In this document: in pieces, positions 18,536-28,258 of the stretch
Layout of the letters: every line of letters starts with the position of its first letter
Position numbering within the stretch: position 1 is the stretch's first letter
From: Stutzerimonas stutzeri
GTDB lineage: Bacteria; Pseudomonadota; Gammaproteobacteria; Pseudomonadales; Pseudomonadaceae
Reading direction: 5' to 3'
Length of the DNA: 64,000 nt
Assembly (NCBI RefSeq): GCF_018138085.1
Contig: NZ_CP073105.1
Coordinates: 4,464,001-4,528,000 of the forward strand
Notes under the pieces: generated by a model
Databases searched by the model: none
Seen by the model: the letters and a program-made list of their open reading frames with translations, nothing else
Told to the model about the DNA's origin: nothing
Position numbers and translations under genes: made by a program

Positions 18536-21094
18536 ATGAGCGGAACCGCAATCCAGGCACCTTTGCACAAGGTGCGGCAACTCTTCCATTGGCGTAACAG
18601 CGTCGCCTGGCTCGTGCTGGCGTTCACCCTGCTCGTGCAGCTGGCGATCCTTCAGCACCTGACGCTGAAGGAAGAACGCGCGGCGAACCAGCAGTTCGAT
18701 TTCCTGGTGAAGACCACCACCGAAGCCATCGACAAGCGGATGATCGACCACGAGCAGATCCTGCTCGGCGCGGCCGGACTGTTCGACGTCAACGATGAGG
18801 TGTCCCGAACCCAGTGGCGCGCCTACAACGCGCGGCTGCGGCTGAGCGAAAACTACCCCGGCATCCAGGGCGTCGGGTTTGCCGAGGCCGTACGGCCGGC
18901 GGAGCGGGCCGCGCACATCCAACGCGTCCGCGATGAAGGCTTCGCCGACTACGACGTGCGTCCTTCCCGCGAAAATGCCCGGCTGTACACCCCCATCGTT
19001 TACCTCGAGCCGTTTAGTGGCCGCAACCTGGCGGCGTTCGGCTATGACATGTTCGCCGAGCCGGTGCGCCGGCATGCCATGCTGCAGGCTGCCAAATCGG
19101 GGCAGACTCACATTACCGGCAAGGTCACGCTGCGCCAGGAGACACACGGCGCAACGCAGGCCGGCATCCTCATGTACGTACCGCTGTACCGACCTGACGA
19201 ACCCGCGGGCACGGCTGAACAGCGCTTGCAGGCGCTCCGGGGATTCGTCTACAGCCCGTACCGGATAGACGACCTGATGCATGGCATCCTCGGCGCCGCC
19301 GGCCCCAACCTCAGCCTGCACATCTACGCCGGAGCAGAGGAGGACCCGGAAGGCCTGATCTTCGCCAGCCGCCAGCAACCACGCGCCGAGCCGGCAAAGT
19401 ACAGCCAGGTCGTGCAGCTCGATCTGTACGGACAGACCTGGACCTTGCGCCTGGAGAGCCTGCCGGAATTCGAGGCGTTCTTCGAGGCTAGCAACTGGCT
19501 GGTCATCGGACTCGGTGCCGGCCTGAGCCTGCTGCTGTTCGTGCTGACCTCCTCGCTGTCGCTCAGGCACAGTCGCGCCGAGGCGCTGGCGCAGCAGATG
19601 ACCGAGCATATCCGCGAAAACAAGCGCGCTCTGCAACTCAGCGAGGAGCGCCTCAGCCTCGCCCTCAAGGGCAGCAACGACGGCCTCTGGGACCTGCACC
19701 TGGACGCTGGAAGCTTCTACGCATCGCCGCGCGCCTGGCACATGCTCGGCTACCGTCCCGGCGAGCTGCACTCCGACCTGAAGCTCTGGGAACGTCTGCT
19801 GGTCCCCGAAGACCTGACGCAGGCCAAGGCACAGTTGGCGCAGACCATGCTTTCGGCGGTCGATCATTTCACCACCGAGCTGCGTTTCCTGCACAAGACC
19901 GGCAAGGTGATTCCGGTGCTCATCCGCGGTTATATCCAGCGCGACCGGGACGGCCAGCCCTTGCGCATCAGCGGCACCAGCATGGATCTCACCGAGCACA
20001 AGCGCATCGAGCAGATGAAGGACCAGTTCGTCTCGACCGTCAGCCACGAACTGCGCACCCCACTGACTTCCATCAGCGGCGCCCTGGGCCTGGTCACCGG
20101 CGGCGCGCTGGGGGATGTTCCGCCAGCGATGCAGCAAATGCTCGAGATCGCCCATCGCAACAGCCTGCGCCTGGGCTATCTGATCAACGATCTGCTGGAC
20201 ATGGAAAAAATCGCCGCCGGCAAGATGACCTTCGACATGCGCGAACATGCGCTGCGCCGACTTCTGGACGAGGCGATAGCCAGCAATCAGTCCTTCGCCG
20301 CGCATTTCAACGTGAGCTGCGTGCTGCGAGATCCGCCAAACGTCAACGTCTGGGTCGATGGCCTGCGCCTGCAACAGGTACTGACCAACTTCCTCTCCAA
20401 CGCCATCAAGTACACGCCCGAAGGTGGCGAAGTGAGCCTGCATTGCAGCCTGCCCGACACCGGTCATGTACGCATCAATGTCACCGATCAGGGCCCTGGC
20501 ATCCCGGCCAGCTTCCGCAGCCGGGTATTCGAGAAGTTTGCCCAGGCTGACGCTTCCGATAGCCGCCAGAAGGGAGGCACCGGCCTGGGCCTCGCCATTA
20601 CCAAGGAATTCATCGAGCGCATGGGTGGGCGGGTCGGCTTCGAAACCAGCGAGACGCACGGTACGACCTTCTGGTGCGAGCTGCCGATCCTCGAGTCGTC
20701 CTCTTCGGCGGCGGACCAAGGGCAGCCGCGGCTACTGGTGATCGAAGACGAACCGGATACCGGCCGGTTGCTGCACTTGATGCTGCGCGACGCCGGCTAT
20801 GCGGTCGACCGAGTGCAGAGCCTGCATGCTGCACGGGACAAGCTGGCCAACGTCCGCTACGAGGCGATGACGCTCGACCTTCACTTGCCCGACGGCAGCG
20901 GGCGCGAGCTGATCGACGAGGTACGCGCACAACCGTCGACGCGCGACCTACCCATCATCGTGATCTCGGCTGCCAGCCAATTCGAGCAGCACGAGGGCGA
21001 CAGCGGCATCAGTTGGCTGCACAAACCCATCAGCGCGGCGCAGTTACTGATCGCACTGAGCGATGCCCTGGGCAGCGCCAGCCCGCCGGCCTGA
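18536..21094 (+). CDS. CHASE-PAS hybrid sensor histidine kinase with receiver domain
   Basis: An 852-residue inner-membrane signalling protein. Order: TM1 (about 21-41), periplasmic CHASE domain (about 70-250), TM2 (about 321-343), a coiled stretch, a PAS domain (about 370-490), a HisKA domain with His504 in SHELRTP, an HATPase domain (NAIKY near 622, DQGPGIP at 651, GTGLGLA at 681), and a C-terminal receiver with Asp781 as phospho-acceptor and the conserved Lys830. CHASE domains bind small extracellular ligands such as cytokinin-like compounds or peptides. No response regulator or DNA-binding partner is adjacent, so output must pass through a remote phosphotransfer protein. Part of the receiver has an unusual MTLDLHLPDGSG phospho-site strand. 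Confidence 0.92.
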   Translation: MSGTAIQAPLHKVRQLFHWRNSVAWLVLAFTLLVQLAILQHLTLKEERAANQQFDFLVKTTTEAIDKRMIDHEQILLGAAGLFDVNDEVSRTQWRAYNARLRLSENYPGIQGVGFAEAVRPAERAAHIQRVRDEGFADYDVRPSRENARLYTPIVYLEPFSGRNLAAFGYDMFAEPVRRHAMLQAAKSGQTHITGKVTLRQETHGATQAGILMYVPLYRPDEPAGTAEQRLQALRGFVYSPYRIDDLMHGILGAAGPNLSLHIYAGAEEDPEGLIFASRQQPRAEPAKYSQVVQLDLYGQTWTLRLESLPEFEAFFEASNWLVIGLGAGLSLLLFVLTSSLSLRHSRAEALAQQMTEHIRENKRALQLSEERLSLALKGSNDGLWDLHLDAGSFYASPRAWHMLGYRPGELHSDLKLWERLLVPEDLTQAKAQLAQTMLSAVDHFTTELRFLHKTGKVIPVLIRGYIQRDRDGQPLRISGTSMDLTEHKRIEQMKDQFVSTVSHELRTPLTSISGALGLVTGGALGDVPPAMQQMLEIAHRNSLRLGYLINDLLDMEKIAAGKMTFDMREHALRRLLDEAIASNQSFAAHFNVSCVLRDPPNVNVWVDGLRLQQVLTNFLSNAIKYTPEGGEVSLHCSLPDTGHVRINVTDQGPGIPASFRSRVFEKFAQADASDSRQKGGTGLGLAITKEFIERMGGRVGFETSETHGTTFWCELPILESSSSAADQGQPRLLVIEDEPDTGRLLHLMLRDAGYAVDRVQSLHAARDKLANVRYEAMTLDLHLPDGSGRELIDEVRAQPSTRDLPIIVISAASQFEQHEGDSGISWLHKPISAAQLLIALSDALGSASPPA

Positions 21095-21144
21095 GTCGCC
21101 GAGCTAGGCACTCCGTGCAGCCGTCAGACCCGACTGGCGGGCAC

Positions 21145-21171
21145 AAAAAAGGCGCTGCATTGCAGCGCCTT
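21145..21171 (-). terminator. Rho-independent terminator of rpoH
   Basis: On the minus strand a perfect 11-bp inverted repeat (21149-21159 and 21161-21171) is followed by six T (21145-21150). It starts 21 bases past the rpoH stop. Confidence 0.85.
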
Positions 21172-21191
21172 GTCGATCATCAAGGGGCCAA

Positions 21192-22046
21192 TCAGGCCTG
21201 AATGGATCCCTTGAGCTTGTTCATCGCATTCTTCTCCAACTGCCGAATGCGCTCGGCCGACACACCGTACTTGGCGGCGAGGTCATGCAGGGTCGCCTTG
21301 TTGTCGCTCAGCCAGCGCTGCTGAAGGATATCCCGGCTACGCTCGTCCAACGTCTCCAGCGCCTCGTGCAGGTTGGAGTTGGAACTGTCGCTCCAATCGG
21401 CGTCTTCGAGTTGCCGCGCCGGATCGTAGCGATGATCTTCGAGGTAATGCGCAGGCGACTGGTAGGCGCTGTCGTCGTCGGCATCGGCCGACGGATCGAA
21501 CGCCATGTCGTGCCCGGTCAAGCGGCTCTCCATCTCGCGGACTTCCCGGGCTTCGACACCAAGGCTGTCAGCGACCCGCTCGACCTCATCGTTGTTCAGC
21601 CAGGCAAGGCGCTTCTTCTGGCTACGCAGATTGAAGAACAGCTTGCGCTGCGCCTTGGTCGTGGCGACCTTGACGATGCGCCAGTTACGCAGGATGAACT
21701 CGTGGATTTCGGCCTTGATCCAATGCACGGCGAAGGACACCAGGCGCACACCCATTTCCGGGTTGAAGCGCTTGACCGCCTTCATCAGGCCGACGTTGCC
21801 TTCCTGGATAAGATCGGCCTGAGCCAGACCATAGCCCGAATAGCTGCGGGCGATATGCACGACGAATCGCAGGTGGGCAAGCACCATCTGACGCGCGGCC
21901 TCGAGGTCCTGGTTGTAGAACAGACGCTCAGCCAGATCGCGCTCCTGCTCGACCGTAAGCAGCGGAATGCTGTTGACCGTCTGCACGTAGGCCTCGAGAT
22001 TGCCTCCCGGGACCAGGGCTTGAACAGGTTGCAGATTTGTAGTCAT
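21192..22046 (-). CDS. rpoH: Heat-shock sigma factor RpoH (sigma-32)
   Basis: A 284-residue sigma factor directing RNA polymerase to heat-shock promoters. Regions 2.3-2.4 ([33 protein letters not shown]), the RpoH-specific region C box ([18 protein letters not shown], about residues 122-140) and the region 4.2 helix-turn-helix ([20 protein letters not shown]) are all present. The start at 22046 follows TCGGAGGA. The leader contains AGCAGT/ACTGCT as an inverted repeat around five bases; temperature control of rpoH translation is known in E. coli but cannot be claimed here. It is downstream of ftsX and ends in a terminator. Confidence 0.98.
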   Translation of the reverse strand: MTTNLQPVQALVPGGNLEAYVQTVNSIPLLTVEQERDLAERLFYNQDLEAARQMVLAHLRFVVHIARSYSGYGLAQADLIQEGNVGLMKAVKRFNPEMGVRLVSFAVHWIKAEIHEFILRNWRIVKVATTKAQRKLFFNLRSQKKRLAWLNNDEVERVADSLGVEAREVREMESRLTGHDMAFDPSADADDDSAYQSPAHYLEDHRYDPARQLEDADWSDSSNSNLHEALETLDERSRDILQQRWLSDNKATLHDLAAKYGVSAERIRQLEKNAMNKLKGSIQA

Positions 22047-22074
22047 GCAGATCCTCCGATAATGAAGCTGCAGC

Positions 22075-22102
22075 AGTTTAGCACTGCTCAGTCAGACTGC
22101 AA
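22075..22102 (-). promoter_or_regulatory. Possible rpoH promoter
   Basis: On the minus strand TTGCAG (22097-22102) is followed after 16 bases by TAAACT (22075-22080), in the 108-bp gap between ftsX and rpoH. The match is moderate. Confidence 0.4.
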
Positions 22103-22154
22103 GAACCTGGAAAAGTTCCCTTACACCTAATGAAAATTGTTATAAATCAGACAC

Positions 22155-23165
22155 TTAGCGAGGAGCCAGCTCACTCAGGTGACGGGCAACTGCCAGCCAG
22201 GCGCCGATGTAGCCCAGCAATACCGCGCCGAGGACCAGCGACAGGGCGTCATCGGCCGGCACGCCGGTCAGGCCGAAGTCGCTGCCGTACAGACCGGCCA
22301 GCCCAACCACGGCCTCGTTCAACCAGCCCAGCCCGTAGGCCAGCAGCAACCAGGCGATCAACCCTGCACCCAGGCCGTACAGGGCGCCCATGTAGAGAAA
22401 GGGACGCCGCACGTAGCCGTCGGTTCCGCCGACCAGTTTGACCACCTCGATCTCCGTCCGACGGTTCTCGATATGCAGCCGGATGGTGTTGCCGATCACC
22501 AATAGCAGCGTCGCGATCAGCAACAGGCTGAGGCCGAAGACGAATCGATCGCCGAGCTTGAGGATGGCCGTCAAGCGCTCGACCCAGAGCAGGTCGAGCT
22601 GCGCCTGCTCGACCCCGGGCAGCTCAGCCAGGCGTTGCCGCAGGGCTTCGAGGCCATCGCGATCGACCTTGCTGGGCGTGACCAGGATCACCCCCGGCAG
22701 CGGGTTCTCCGGCAGCTCGCGCAGCGCCTCACCGAGACCGGACAGCTGTTGGAATTCTTCCAGCGCCTGTTCGCGGCTGATCCAGCTGGCTTCCGCCACA
22801 TCGGGCATCTCGAGGATCTGCTCGCGCAGCGTTCGGCCCTGCTCCGCGCCCACATCGAGCTTCATGAACAGCGAAATCTGCGCCGCCCGCTGCCAGGAAC
22901 CACCGAGCCGCTCGACATTGTCCAGCAGGAGCGCCAGCCCCATGGGCAGGCTCAGCGCCACGGCCATTACCAGGCAGGTGAAGAAGCTGCCGATGGGCTG
23001 CTTGACCAGCCGGCCGACACTGTCGGCCACACTGGCGCGATGGCTCTCAACCCAGGCGTGAAACAGGGTCTTGAAATCCGGCTCATCGCCCCTTGGCTGC
23101 TCCGGTTTGTTGCGCACGCCACCGGCGCGCTCGGCAGGGTTTGGATTCTGCTCGGGTGCGCTCAT
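22155..23165 (-). CDS. ftsX: Cell-division ABC transporter membrane subunit FtsX
   Basis: A 336-residue inner-membrane protein with a cytoplasmic N-terminal tail, TM1 near residues 57-79, a periplasmic domain and three C-terminal membrane segments (about 205-230, 255-285, 305-330). With FtsE it links cytoplasmic ATP hydrolysis to periplasmic peptidoglycan hydrolase activation through EnvC-type partners. Its start overlaps the ftsE stop by 4 bp (ATGA). The order ftsY-ftsE-ftsX-rpoH is the classical gamma-proteobacterial arrangement. Confidence 0.97.
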   Translation of the reverse strand: MSAPEQNPNPAERAGGVRNKPEQPRGDEPDFKTLFHAWVESHRASVADSVGRLVKQPIGSFFTCLVMAVALSLPMGLALLLDNVERLGGSWQRAAQISLFMKLDVGAEQGRTLREQILEMPDVAEASWISREQALEEFQQLSGLGEALRELPENPLPGVILVTPSKVDRDGLEALRQRLAELPGVEQAQLDLLWVERLTAILKLGDRFVFGLSLLLIATLLLVIGNTIRLHIENRRTEIEVVKLVGGTDGYVRRPFLYMGALYGLGAGLIAWLLLAYGLGWLNEAVVGLAGLYGSDFGLTGVPADDALSLVLGAVLLGYIGAWLAVARHLSELAPR

Positions 23166-23833
23166 CGGGCGGCCTCCCCGTCGCCGATCAGGCGACCGCG
23201 CTGCAACGTGAGCATGCGATGACGCATGCGCGCGATCAGCGCCAGGTCATGGCTGGCGATCAGCACCGTGGTGCCGAGGCGATTGATGTCTTCGAACACT
23301 CCCATGATCTCCGCCGCCAGACGCGGGTCGAGGTTACCGGTCGGTTCATCGGCCAGCAGCAACGCCGGACGGTGCACCACGGCACGGGCGATACCGACAC
23401 GCTGTTGCTGCCCCGTCGAAAGGTCCGCCGGGTATTGCAGCGCCTTGTCCTTGAGGCTGACGCGATCCAGCGCCGTCATGACCCGCTGGCCGATCTCACG
23501 CTTGTTCAGCCCGAGGATCTGCAGTGGTAGCGCGGCGTTGTCGAATACGGTGCGATCGAACAGCAGCTGGTGATTCTGGAACACCACGCCAATCTGCCGC
23601 CGCAAAAAGGGGATCTGCGCATTGCTGATTCGTGCCAGATCCTGACCAGCCAGCAGCAGCTTGCCGCTGGTGGGCCGTTCCATCGCCAGCAGCAGGCGCA
23701 GCAAGGTGCTCTTGCCCGCCCCGGAATGGCCGGTGACGAAGAGGAACTCGCCACGTTGCACGTGAAAGGACAGCTCGTGCAGCCCGACGTGGCCGTTGGG
23801 ATAGCGCTTGCCGACCTGATCGAAACGAATCAT
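23162..23833 (-). CDS. ftsE: Cell-division ATP-binding protein FtsE
   Basis: A 223-residue ABC ATPase. The Walker A motif GHSGAGKST is at residues 35-43, the signature reads LSTGQQQRVGIARA in place of the usual LSGGEQQR form, and the Walker B/D-loop is LLLADEPTGNLDP. It works with FtsX at the septum. Translation is coupled at both ends: 4-bp overlaps with ftsY upstream and ftsX downstream. Confidence 0.98.
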   Translation of the reverse strand: MIRFDQVGKRYPNGHVGLHELSFHVQRGEFLFVTGHSGAGKSTLLRLLLAMERPTSGKLLLAGQDLARISNAQIPFLRRQIGVVFQNHQLLFDRTVFDNAALPLQILGLNKREIGQRVMTALDRVSLKDKALQYPADLSTGQQQRVGIARAVVHRPALLLADEPTGNLDPRLAAEIMGVFEDINRLGTTVLIASHDLALIARMRHRMLTLQRGRLIGDGEAAR

Positions 23834-25140
23834 GACGAGGCTCCGCTCGTCCCTTTCTCGGCGAACAGCGCATTGACGAAAGCGTCCGCTTCGAAGGTGC
23901 GCAGGTCGTCGATGCCTTCGCCGACACCGATATAGCGGATCGGCGTGCCGAACTGCTTGGCCAGGGCGAAGATCACCCCACCCTTGGCGGTGCCATCGAG
24001 CTTGGTCAGCGCGAGACCGGTCAGCTCCACCGACTGGTTGAACTGCTTGGTCTGGTTGATGGCGTTCTGGCCGGTGCCGGCATCGAGCACCAACAGCACT
24101 TCGTGCGGTGCCGTCTCGTCCAGCTTGCCCATCACCCGACGGACCTTCTTCAGCTCTTCCATCAGGTTGTCCTTGGTATGCAGACGACCCGCGGTATCGG
24201 CGATCAGCACATCGATACCGCGTGCCTTGGCCGCCTGCACCGCATCGAAGATCACCGAAGCGGAATCGGCGCCGGTGTGCTGGGCGATCACGGCAATCTT
24301 GTTGCGCTCGCCCCAGACCTGCAACTGCTCGACCGCCGCCGCACGGAACGTATCGCCGGCGGCCAGCATGACCTTTTTGCCTTCGAGCTGAAGTTTCTTG
24401 GCCAGCTTGCCGATGGTGGTGGTTTTGCCGACGCCGTTGACGCCGACCACCAGGATGACGAACGGCCGCTTGCCGTTGTCGACCACCAGCGGTTGTTCGA
24501 CCGGTTTGAGCAGCGCGGCGAGCTCTTCCTGCAACGCCTTGTACAGGGCGCCGCTGTCGGCCAGCTCCTTGCGAGAGACGCGACGGGTGAGGTTCTGCAT
24601 GATCGCCGTGGTGGCTTCGACGCCGACGTCCGCGGTCAGCAGCCGGGTTTCCAGCTCATCCAGCAAGTCGTCATCGATGGCCTTCTTGCCCAGGAACAGG
24701 CTGGCCATGCCTTCGCCGATGCTGGCGCTGGTCTTCGACAGGCCTTGCTTGAGGCGCGCGAAAAAGCCCAGCTTGGCCGGTGCCTCGGCGACGGCGGGCG
24801 CCGGCTCGATAGCCATCTCGGCCAATGCAGGCGCCTCTGGAACCTCCTTGGGCTGAACCTGCTCGGGCTCAGGCTCGGGCTCGGCGTGCAAGACGGTGTC
24901 CGGCTCCATCACCGGCAGGTCGGCGGGCTCGGCCTGCTCAGCACGGGCCGGTTCTTCGCTGGGCTGGTCTTCGCGCTGTACGTTATCGGGCTCGTCCGCG
25001 AACGGTTGGCTGTCTTCCAGCGGCTCGGCGGGCGGAGGCTCGGCGGCGGGCGTCTGCGGCTTCTTGCGCAACCAGCCGAACAAGCCTTTCTTTTCGCCGG
25101 CCGCGGCCGGCGTCTTCTTATCGTCGTTGGAACCAAACAT
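23830..25140 (-). CDS. ftsY: Signal recognition particle receptor FtsY
   Basis: A 436-residue GTPase that receives SRP-ribosome complexes at the inner membrane. The first 130 or so residues are a low-complexity acidic A domain rich in Glu, Pro and Ala. The NG domain follows, with G1 GVNGVGKTTTIGKLAKKLQL, DTAGRLHTKDNLMEELKKV and TKLDGTAKGG. Reading starts at 25140. It is the first gene of the ftsYEX run and overlaps ftsE by 4 bp. It is divergent from the M16 peptidase gene. Confidence 0.98.
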   Translation of the reverse strand: MFGSNDDKKTPAAAGEKKGLFGWLRKKPQTPAAEPPPAEPLEDSQPFADEPDNVQREDQPSEEPARAEQAEPADLPVMEPDTVLHAEPEPEPEQVQPKEVPEAPALAEMAIEPAPAVAEAPAKLGFFARLKQGLSKTSASIGEGMASLFLGKKAIDDDLLDELETRLLTADVGVEATTAIMQNLTRRVSRKELADSGALYKALQEELAALLKPVEQPLVVDNGKRPFVILVVGVNGVGKTTTIGKLAKKLQLEGKKVMLAAGDTFRAAAVEQLQVWGERNKIAVIAQHTGADSASVIFDAVQAAKARGIDVLIADTAGRLHTKDNLMEELKKVRRVMGKLDETAPHEVLLVLDAGTGQNAINQTKQFNQSVELTGLALTKLDGTAKGGVIFALAKQFGTPIRYIGVGEGIDDLRTFEADAFVNALFAEKGTSGASS

Positions 25141-25374
25141 GGAGAAGATTTTCTCAAGAGGGCGAAACGCCGGCGGTCACGCCACCGGCCAGACGGGGCC
25201 TATCCTAGCACTGCGCAACCGCTGGCGCTAAGCGCGGCCATCCGCCAGCGGCACGGCGATGATGGCCTGAGGTTCGGCCGCTTTGCCCTGATCCCGATGC
25301 CCCAGTACCATGGCCTACCGTGCCCGACTGCCCTTGACCGTGCAGCGAGACCGATCCCTGAACGAGCCCTGACT

Positions 25375-26727
25375 ATGCCCCCGATGCTACGCAGCGCCGC
25401 AGCCCTGTTGTTCGGCGCCCTGTATTTGCCCCTGGTCGTTGCAGCCGACAGCCAGCCCACCCACGAATTCATGCTGGACAACGGCCTCAAGGTGGTCGTA
25501 CGCGAAGATCACCGCGCGCCGGTCGTGGTGTCCCAGCTCTGGTACAAGGTGGGCTCCAGCTATGAATCGCCCGGGCAGACCGGCTTGTCGCATGCGCTCG
25601 AGCATATGATGTTCAAGGGCAGCGGCAAGCTCGAAGCCGGCGAAGCCTCGCGCATCCTGCGCGAGCTCGGTGCCGAGGAGAACGCCTTTACCAGCGACGA
25701 CTACACCGCCTACTACCAGGTGCTGGCACGCGACCGGCTGGCGGTTGCCTTCGAACTCGAAGCCGACCGCCTGGCCAGCCTGAAGCTGCCAGCCGACGAG
25801 TTCGCTCGGGAGATCGAGGTGATCAAGGAGGAACGCCGGCTGCGCACCGACGACAAGCCCAGTGCCCTGGCCTTCGAGCGCTTCAAGGCGATGGCCTATC
25901 CCGCCAGCGGGTACCACACGCCGACCATCGGCTGGATGGCCGACCTCGAGCGTATGAGCGTCGAGGAACTGCGGCGCTGGTACGAGCGCTGGTACGTCCC
26001 CAACAACGCCACCCTGGTGGTGGTCGGCGATGTCACCCAGGCCGAGGTACGCGAGCTGGCCGAACGGTATTTCGGCCCTATCGCGAGCCGACCGGTGCCC
26101 GATGCCAAGAGTCCGCTGGAGCTGGACGAGCCGGGCGAGCGACGGCTCACCCTGCACGTCAAGACGCAGGTGCCGAGCCTGATCATGGCTTTCAACACCC
26201 CCAGCCTGGCGACCAGCGAAACGCCGGGTGAGATCCATGCCCTGCGCCTGATCAGCGCGCTGCTCGACGGCGGCTACAGCGCGCGCCTGCCGCAACAGCT
26301 CGAGCGCGGCGAAGAACTGGTGACCAGTGCCTCGGCCTGGTACGACGCCTACACACGCGGCGATTCGCTGTTCGTGCTCAGCGCCACGCCCAACCGGCAG
26401 AAGGACCGTAGCCTGGAAGACGTGGAAGCGGGCCTGTGGAAGCAGCTCGAGCAGCTCAAGCAGAGCGCGCCGAGCCAGGAAGAACTCGAGCGCGTACGGG
26501 CCCAGGTCATCGCCGGGCTGGTCTATGAGCGCGACTCCATCAGCCAGCAGGCCACCACCATCGGCCAGCTGGAAAGCGTCGGACTGTCCTGGCGCCTGAT
26601 GGACGAGGAGCTCAGTGCGCTGGAAGCCGTCACCGCGGACGACATACAGCAAGCCGCTCGCCATTATTTCACCCGCTCCCGCCTGAGCGTGGCCCATGTT
26701 CTACCCGAGGAGACCAGCGATGAGTGA
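25375..26727 (+). CDS. Zinc M16 peptidase, active partner
   Basis: A 450-residue periplasmic pitrilysin-family metallopeptidase with a signal peptide (about residues 1-23, ending VVAA). The inverted zinc motif HxxEH is intact as His73-Ala-Leu-Glu76-His77, so this subunit should be catalytic. The ATG at 25375 is chosen since it gives the signal peptide; the open frame upstream runs antisense through ftsY. The next gene, an M16 protein without the zinc motif, starts inside the last codons of this one, so the pair is probably a heterodimer like other two-gene M16 systems. Confidence 0.93.
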   Translation: MPPMLRSAAALLFGALYLPLVVAADSQPTHEFMLDNGLKVVVREDHRAPVVVSQLWYKVGSSYESPGQTGLSHALEHMMFKGSGKLEAGEASRILRELGAEENAFTSDDYTAYYQVLARDRLAVAFELEADRLASLKLPADEFAREIEVIKEERRLRTDDKPSALAFERFKAMAYPASGYHTPTIGWMADLERMSVEELRRWYERWYVPNNATLVVVGDVTQAEVRELAERYFGPIASRPVPDAKSPLELDEPGERRLTLHVKTQVPSLIMAFNTPSLATSETPGEIHALRLISALLDGGYSARLPQQLERGEELVTSASAWYDAYTRGDSLFVLSATPNRQKDRSLEDVEAGLWKQLEQLKQSAPSQEELERVRAQVIAGLVYERDSISQQATTIGQLESVGLSWRLMDEELSALEAVTADDIQQAARHYFTRSRLSVAHVLPEETSDE

Positions 26728-28258
26728 TCGCAACCCGTTGCATCGCAGCCTGCTCGGTGTGCTGTTGATGGCCTGCCTGGGGCTTGCCGCCTGCGAAGAT
26801 ACCGGCGAGGCGGCCTCGGCGATCCCGGTGCCTAACGAAGAGACCGTCGCCACCCCGGCCGAGTCGGGGCAAGCCATTGCCAAGGCGGCCGACGAGAACA
26901 AGACAAGAATCGAATCCCTCGGCGAACTCGACAACAAGCCGCTGGCGCGCCGGGAGCTGGACATTCAGAGCTGGCAGACGACCGGCGGTGCTCGGGTGCT
27001 GTTCGTCGAGGCCCACCAACTGCCGATGTTCGATCTGCGCCTGACGTTCGCCGCCGGCAGCAGCCAGGACGGCGACATGCCGGGCCTGGCGATGCTGACC
27101 AACGCCATGCTCAACGAAGGTATCGAAGGCAAGGATGTCACCGCCATTGCCGAAGGCTTCGAAAGCCTGGGTGCGGAGTTCGGCAACGGCTCCTATCGCG
27201 ACATGGCCGTCGCCAGCCTGCGTAGCCTGAGCGCACCGGACAAGCGCGAGCCGGCCCTGAAACTGTTCAGCCAGGTCGTTGGCCATCCGACCTTCCCTGC
27301 CAATTCGCTGCAACGGATCAAGAACCAGGTGCTGGCCGGCTTCGAGTTCCAGAAGCAGAACCCGGGCAAGCTGGCCAGCCTCGAACTGTTCGAGCAGCTT
27401 TATCAGGATCATCCCTACGCGCACCCCAGCGAGGGTACGCCGGATAGCATTCCGGCCATCGATGCCGATCAGCTTCGCGCCTTCCACGCCAAGGCCTACA
27501 CCGCCGCTAACGCGGTGATCGCCCTGGTCGGCGACCTCGACCGGACCGAAGCCCAGGCAATCGCCGAACAGGTATCGGCAGCCCTGGGACAGGGCCCGGC
27601 CTTGCCGCCACCACCAGCCCCGAGCGCTCCCGAGGCGGGCACACGGCACATCGATTTCCCATCCAACCAGACCCATCTGATGTTGGCGCAGCTCGGCATC
27701 CCGCGTGGGGACCCGGACTATGCGGCACTCTACCTGGGTAACCAGATCCTTGGCGGCGGAGGCTTCGGCACCCGCCTGATGGAAGAGGTTCGGGAAAAAC
27801 GCGGGCTGACCTATGGCATCTACTCCGGGTTCAGCCCGATGCAGACCAACGGGCCGTTCATGATCAACCTGCAGACCCGTGCGAGCCTCTCGGAGGGGAC
27901 GCTGCAACTGGTACAGACGCTGGTCGACGAGTTCCTCAAGAACGGACCGACCCAGGCCGAACTGGAGCGCAGCAAACGTGAAATCGCCGGCAGCTTCCCG
28001 CTGTCGACAGCGAGCAATGCCGACATCGTCGGCCAGTTGGGCAGCATCGGCTTTTACAACCTGCCACTGACCTACCTCGAAGACTTCATGCAACAGGTGC
28101 AGGCGCTCTCGGTCGAAGAGGTCAAGGCCGCGATGAACAAGCACCTCAGCGCAGAGGATTTCGTGATCGTCACGGTCGGCCCGCAAGTCGAGCAGAAGCC
28201 GCTGCCGGCACCGAGCGAGAAGCCCCTCGAACAACCCAGCGGCGTTCCGGAGCACTGA
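26720..28258 (+). CDS. M16 peptidase-like lipoprotein, inactive partner
   Basis: A 512-residue M16-family protein that lacks the HxxEH zinc motif; the matching position reads GDMPGLAMLTNAMLNEG. It keeps the second-domain signature RLMEEVREKRGLTYGIYSGF. The N terminus is a lipoprotein signal with lipobox Leu22-Ala-Ala-Cys25, so it should be membrane-anchored and could tether the active partner. The start at 26720 overlaps the upstream gene by 8 bp, and its stop overlaps the rsmD start (TGATG). Confidence 0.92.
   Translation: MSDRNPLHRSLLGVLLMACLGLAACEDTGEAASAIPVPNEETVATPAESGQAIAKAADENKTRIESLGELDNKPLARRELDIQSWQTTGGARVLFVEAHQLPMFDLRLTFAAGSSQDGDMPGLAMLTNAMLNEGIEGKDVTAIAEGFESLGAEFGNGSYRDMAVASLRSLSAPDKREPALKLFSQVVGHPTFPANSLQRIKNQVLAGFEFQKQNPGKLASLELFEQLYQDHPYAHPSEGTPDSIPAIDADQLRAFHAKAYTAANAVIALVGDLDRTEAQAIAEQVSAALGQGPALPPPPAPSAPEAGTRHIDFPSNQTHLMLAQLGIPRGDPDYAALYLGNQILGGGGFGTRLMEEVREKRGLTYGIYSGFSPMQTNGPFMINLQTRASLSEGTLQLVQTLVDEFLKNGPTQAELERSKREIAGSFPLSTASNADIVGQLGSIGFYNLPLTYLEDFMQQVQALSVEEVKAAMNKHLSAEDFVIVTVGPQVEQKPLPAPSEKPLEQPSGVPEH

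Noticed and set aside
18317..20719. Open frame of 800 codons on the minus strand across the sensor kinase gene
   Set aside because: It is the shadow of a GC-rich coding strand; the plus-strand product has five recognisable domains with all key residues, and the minus-strand product has none.
24103..25374. In-frame N-terminal extension of the first M16 peptidase
   Set aside because: It runs antisense to ftsY; the ATG at 25375 gives a signal peptide and normal length.
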